Shown: piece after piece, positions 61,708-64,000 of the stretch | How the letters are laid out: every line of letters begins with the position of its first letter | Position numbering within the stretch: position 1 is the first letter of the stretch | Source of the DNA: JAWXBG01 sp044375415 | Lineage (GTDB): Bacteria; Bacteroidota; Bacteroidia; Flavobacteriales_D; Sanyastnellaceae | Length of the DNA: 64,000 nucleotides | Assembly: GCA_044375415.1 (NCBI GenBank) | Contig: JBILMS010000007.1 | Coordinates: 21,492 to 85,491 of the forward strand | Reading direction: 5' to 3' | Notes under the pieces: generated by a model | Database searches by the model: none | Told to the model about the DNA's origin: nothing | The model's input: only the letters and a program-made list of their open reading frames with translations | Position numbers and translations under genes: made by a program

Positions 61708-62076
61708 ATGGATAAATACACCGAAAAATTGCTCACCGGATGGGAGGAGACTTATAAGAAAGGTCAACTCACCTTTTGGTTGTTACTTGCTATACGTGAC
61801 GAGAAAAAGTACCTCGATGAAATTGTCGAGTTTGTAATTACTCAATCACATGGTAGTATTTCATGCGAAGAACAAAGTGTTTATCGCGCCTTTCGAAAGT
61901 TCTACGATGCCGAAATCGTGGACTTCGAATATCGAGAGGGGAATAAGGGGCCTGATAGGAAGTACTATTTTCTCACTCCTATTGGGAAAGAACTTTTGGA
62001 ACAATTCATTCAACGTAATATTCAAATTTTCTATCAAAAAGAATTGTCGGATTTGATAAAAAAGCCACGAAACTAA
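61708..62076 (+). CDS. PadR-family transcriptional regulator
   Basis: A 122-residue protein with a winged-helix PadR fold: LTGWEETYKKGQLTFWLLLAI, SCEEQSVYRAFRKFYDAEIV for the recognition helix, REGNKGPDRKYYFLTPIGK for the wing, and a C-terminal dimer helix. The ATG at 61708 is preferred because the promoter word TACCTTTG falls inside the longer frame from 61684. PadR proteins are repressors that respond to small molecules or membrane stress, often acting on a membrane protein gene next door, here 38 bp downstream. Confidence 0.9.
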   Translation: MDKYTEKLLTGWEETYKKGQLTFWLLLAIRDEKKYLDEIVEFVITQSHGSISCEEQSVYRAFRKFYDAEIVDFEYREGNKGPDRKYYFLTPIGKELLEQFIQRNIQIFYQKELSDLIKKPRN

Positions 62077-62114
62077 ATCGAAAATATACCTTCCATTTAA
62101 CCACATAAATTGCC

Positions 62115-62522
62115 ATGAGATACGTAACACCACAACTTCTGGGATTTGGAGCTACAACGCTTGTCTTATCCATTGGATTTTTCTTTTACCTATACTCAAG
62201 TTTAGAGACCAGAGAATATAGTTACATATGGGTGGCAGCGATTTCATACGGATTACTCATGTTTCTTAATGGATTCGTTTGGGGATGGTTTGATTCCGTT
62301 CGCAAATCACAGCATGACTTGGGATTCATGTATCATCTATACACCTTCGCAATTGTCAACCTTGTCAATTTAGTCTTGATGTCAATTTTTGGTTACACCG
62401 AACAATACTTGCGCTACTTTTTGCTCTTCCACATACTATGTTGGGGCTTTGGATTGTCGATGCATTATTTTGGAAGTAGAAAAAGAATTAAAGGTATGAA
62501 TAAGGAGGATCTTTTTGTGTGA
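62115..62522 (+). CDS. Small four-helix membrane protein after padR
   Basis: A 135-residue protein with four hydrophobic helices (LLGFGATTLVLSIGFFFYLY; IWVAAISYGLLMFLNGFVWG; LYTFAIVNLVNLVLMSIFGY; YFLLFHILCWGFGLSMHYFG) and a charged tail. I do not recognise a family. It follows padR by 38 bp with no terminator or promoter in between, so it is probably its regulated partner, as in many PadR operons. Confidence 0.75.
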   Translation: MRYVTPQLLGFGATTLVLSIGFFFYLYSSLETREYSYIWVAAISYGLLMFLNGFVWGWFDSVRKSQHDLGFMYHLYTFAIVNLVNLVLMSIFGYTEQYLRYFLLFHILCWGFGLSMHYFGSRKRIKGMNKEDLFV

Positions 62523-62615
62523 GGTTTTGGGTGATAGGTGTTGGGTGATAGGTGTTGGGTGATAGGTTCTTATTGACACGTTTCCACATTGCAACAATCC
62601 AAAACCCATCATCCA

Positions 62616-62656
62616 CCCCCCTTCGACAAGTTCTAGGACACGACAAGCTCAGGGGG
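62616..62656. repeat. 41-bp palindromic element, second copy
   Basis: Same length and 35 of 41 bases identical to 28985-29025. The ends are complementary (CCCCC...GGGGG); inner direct words ttcgacaag and acgacaagctc. Confidence 0.75.
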
Positions 62657-62777
62657 ACGACCGAGTACCCATCATCCATCATCCATCATCCATAACCATT
62701 CGTAGTATGATCGTCAATCCCAACGAAAACCCCATTCATAATCCATCATTCATAATTCATAATTCCCAGATTGGTCT

Positions 62778-62785
62778 TATATTTG
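62778..62785 (+). promoter_or_regulatory. -7 promoter element for ssrA
   Basis: TATATTTG, a perfect TAnnTTTG, 83 bases before the mature 5' end. The precursor leader of about 76 nt would be removed by RNase P. Confidence 0.4.
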
Positions 62786-62867
62786 CAGGCTGCTTTCGCG
62801 GCAAAAAGACGTTCATTGACAGGTTGGAAAGAAAGATTGACAATGTTTATTACGTGGAATAATACAT

Positions 62868-63265
62868 GGGCCCGACCCCTGGATTTGACAGCGGGATGAA
62901 CGATTGAGCAAGCATGCAGAGCATTTTGTGGTGTGGCTCTCAAATATCAAATCACAAGTCAGAAATGACAACAATTCTTACGCGCTCGCAGCCTAATTAC
63001 AGTATGTAATTACGCCTAATCCCTTCCGATAGGTCGGGACGTGCAAGTCTCGCCGAGTGACCCTGCTCCTGGTTACCGGCAATGAGGCTTCATCCAAAGG
63101 GAGATCGCTGAGGGCGATGACTGTGTCCCAAGGCTAAAAAACTCAGTATAGGTTCGACGTGGGTTGCCAATGGCCAGCGGCGGAATGAAAATCAATTGTT
63201 GGATAAGCATGTAGAAACCTTAGTGGTTCCCTGTTTGGACGCGGGTTCGACTCCCGCCGGGTCCA
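62868..63265 (+). ncRNA. ssrA: Transfer-messenger RNA (tmRNA)
   Basis: The 5' end gggcccg pairs with cgggtcc at 63258-63264 (one G.U) to make the tRNA acceptor stem; discriminator A at 63265, and CCA is not encoded (the next bases are cag). The T arm is gcggg-ttcgact-cccgc (63241-63257). The tag reading frame, after the usual AGTC, is aga aat gac aac aat tct tac gcg ctc gca gcc taa: tag RNDNNSYALAA, codons at 62961-62993, stop 62994-62996. The ALAA end is the normal degradation signal. It rescues stalled ribosomes with SmpB. Confidence 0.93.
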
Positions 63266-63486
63266 CAGAATCAGTGTGAGAGTGGAGAGTGAGTGTGGAG
63301 GACGTTCATGGAAAACGGTCTTACTCAAGACTCACACTCTAACTCAAACTGTTAGAAAAATTGAAACTTGTTGTCTGATTTCCGCCTGTTTTTGAGTGTT
63401 GATCGGCGGTCGCCGAGAATTTGAATCAACAAATTTTGAAGTATTAGAAGTTTAATTATAGGTACTGGAATGGGTTCTTTAATATG

Positions 63487-63523
63487 TTCTGTAAAATTGC
63501 TCTGCTAGCTTTTTTTTGCAGAA
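63487..63523. repeat. Inverted repeat of the TTCTG-AAAA/TTTTGCAGAA type, copy 1
   Basis: TTCTGTAAAA and TTTTGCAGAA with a 17-bp middle; related to the sharper copy at 63762-63796 by the inner word attgctctg/attgctgtg. Confidence 0.6.
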
Positions 63524-63553
63524 TTTGCGTGGTAAGTAAAAATGCTCTCTTGA

Positions 63554-63651
63554 TGCCAACCCGCCTCCCGGGTGGCATAATATTGAACTTAGGTGAAAGT
63601 AGCAGCAAAACCCGCTGTGGCGGGTGACATAAAATGGGGGATGGTCTTCGA
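63554..63651. repeat. 98-bp direct repeat, copy A
   Basis: Starts tgccaacccgcc, ends gatggtcttcga. Contains two hairpins with an ACCCG/CGGGT core (tgcc-acccg/cgggtggca with one bulge; acccgc-tgtg-gcgggt). Confidence 0.85.
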
Positions 63652-63761
63652 TAGAAATAATAAACAAATGGTATCGCAAATTGCCCGGTGGGAAATGGAA
63701 TAAAACATGAATAGAGAGAAGAAAAATTGCTCGGCGGAGAAGGAGAAGACCAAGTAATAGG

Positions 63762-63796
63762 TCCTGCAAAATTGCTGTGCGAGCCATTTTGCAGGA
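63762..63796. repeat. Perfect 11-bp inverted repeat TCCTGCAAAAT/ATTTTGCAGGA
   Basis: Perfect arms at 63762-63772 and 63786-63796; loop 13 bp. Confidence 0.8.
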
Positions 63797-63902
63797 TGAC
63801 GACGGGTTTGTGCGGGGGGAGAGAGAAAAGGGGCCGCTGCGCGGCCCACGTCGCGCAGCGTTAAAGAAAGGTATTGTGGGAATAGTCGAACGAGCCTTTT
63901 TG

Positions 63903-64000
63903 TGCCAACCCGCCTCGCGGGTGGCAGATAATTGAACTAAAGTGAAAGCAATTGCAAAACCCGCTGTGGCGGGTGAAATAAAATGGGGGATGGTCTTCGA
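63903..64000. repeat. 98-bp direct repeat, copy B, at the window edge
   Basis: Same length as copy A, with 87 of 98 bases identical by hand count; it probably goes on beyond the window. Confidence 0.85.

Larger units (their letters stand above)
62523..62867. other. Repeat-filled gap before ssrA
   Basis: 345 bp without a gene. It has three tandem copies of a 14-bp unit gggtgataggtgtt (62529-62568), a 41-bp palindromic element bounded by C6 and AG5 (62616-62656), catcc/cataatt words (to about 62765), the promoter word TATATTTG (62778-62785), and a TTGACA-17-TAATAC pair just before ssrA. Confidence 0.7.
63266..64000. other. Gene-free right end with composite palindromic repeats
   Basis: 735 bp without a credible gene; short frames here are not coding-like. 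It holds two 98-bp direct repeats (63554-63651 and 63903-64000), two related inverted repeats (63487-63523, 63762-63796), and a GC-rich stem pair (63831-63860). The region right after ssrA (63266-63480) holds nothing I recognise. Confidence 0.7.

Noticed and set aside
62874..63850. Several short reading frames near ssrA and in the right end
   Set aside because: They cover the tmRNA gene or the palindromic repeats, have no family features, and their codon patterns change with the repeats.
1..64000. Prophage, insertion sequence or integrated island
   Set aside because: No transposase, integrase, phage structural gene or tRNA-adjacent integration site was seen. The repeats lack transposase genes.

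Overview
The window looks like a chromosomal segment of a marine or aquatic member of the Bacteroidota, class Flavobacteriia, possibly near Cryomorphaceae/Schleiferiaceae (the family level is inference). Reasons: Por (type IX) secretion sorting domains of both type A and type B, the Bacteroidota promoter word TAnnTTTG in front of many genes, Bacteroidota-only families (DUF3822, DUF4834, DUF5606, HsdR_N-like protein), a flavobacterial-type green proteorhodopsin next to its retinal-forming oxygenase Blh, and the typical orders rsmD-coaD and obgE-adk.

Layout. 1-2.9 kb: RecD-like helicase (cut by the left edge), then DUF3822-rsmD-coaD. 3-9.7 kb: a thioredoxin-fold lipid/periplasmic-type protein without its cysteines, NUDIX and pyrE genes that start on overlapping codons, an SRPBCC protein, an M61 peptidase and a PafA-type phosphatase lipoprotein. 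9.7-12.4 kb: operon fadD-like/PAP2/crcB. 12.5-20 kb: two very large secreted proteins, an M43 metalloprotease with type A tail and a choice-of-anchor-L adhesin-like protein with type B tail. 20-33 kb: housekeeping (hydroxyacyl-CoA dehydrogenase, AMP nucleosidase, holA, hemE, two OmpA paralogues, obgE, adk, lpdA). 33.7-37.1 kb: a secreted protein with ten 24-residue Cys repeats. 37-44 kb: DUF4834/BNR-propeller/MazG operon, then tolC-adaptor-tsaB. 44.5-48.3 kb: a subtilisin-like protein with six ~120-residue repeats and a dockerin-like end. 48.4-50.6 kb: blh and proteorhodopsin. 50.9-56.8 kb: glutaryl-CoA-dehydrogenase-like gene, rnhA, marC, ydcF-like, VWA protein, fabG. 56.8-62.5 kb: lhgO, a Cys/Lys/Ser-rich exported protein, a GIN-domain protein, a TonB-like protein, a lysine/alanine dehydrogenase-like enzyme, a PadR regulator with a membrane protein. 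62.9-63.3 kb: ssrA (tmRNA). The last 700 bp hold no gene but a repeated composite palindromic element.

How they fit: most genes are core metabolism, replication and translation quality control. The accessory part is a cell-surface/secretion theme (five large exported proteins, two OmpA-like proteins, a GIN protein, a TolC pair) plus light energy capture (rhodopsin + Blh; the carotenoid genes are not in the window). No phage, IS element, CRISPR array, rRNA or ordinary tRNA gene was seen. I found no clearly new defence or biosynthetic system; the most unusual items are the degenerate subtilisin-like repeat protein with a dockerin-like tail, the face-to-face near-leaderless NUDIX/pyrE starts, the glycine at the carotenoid-window position of the rhodopsin, and the repeat families in the intergenic DNA.
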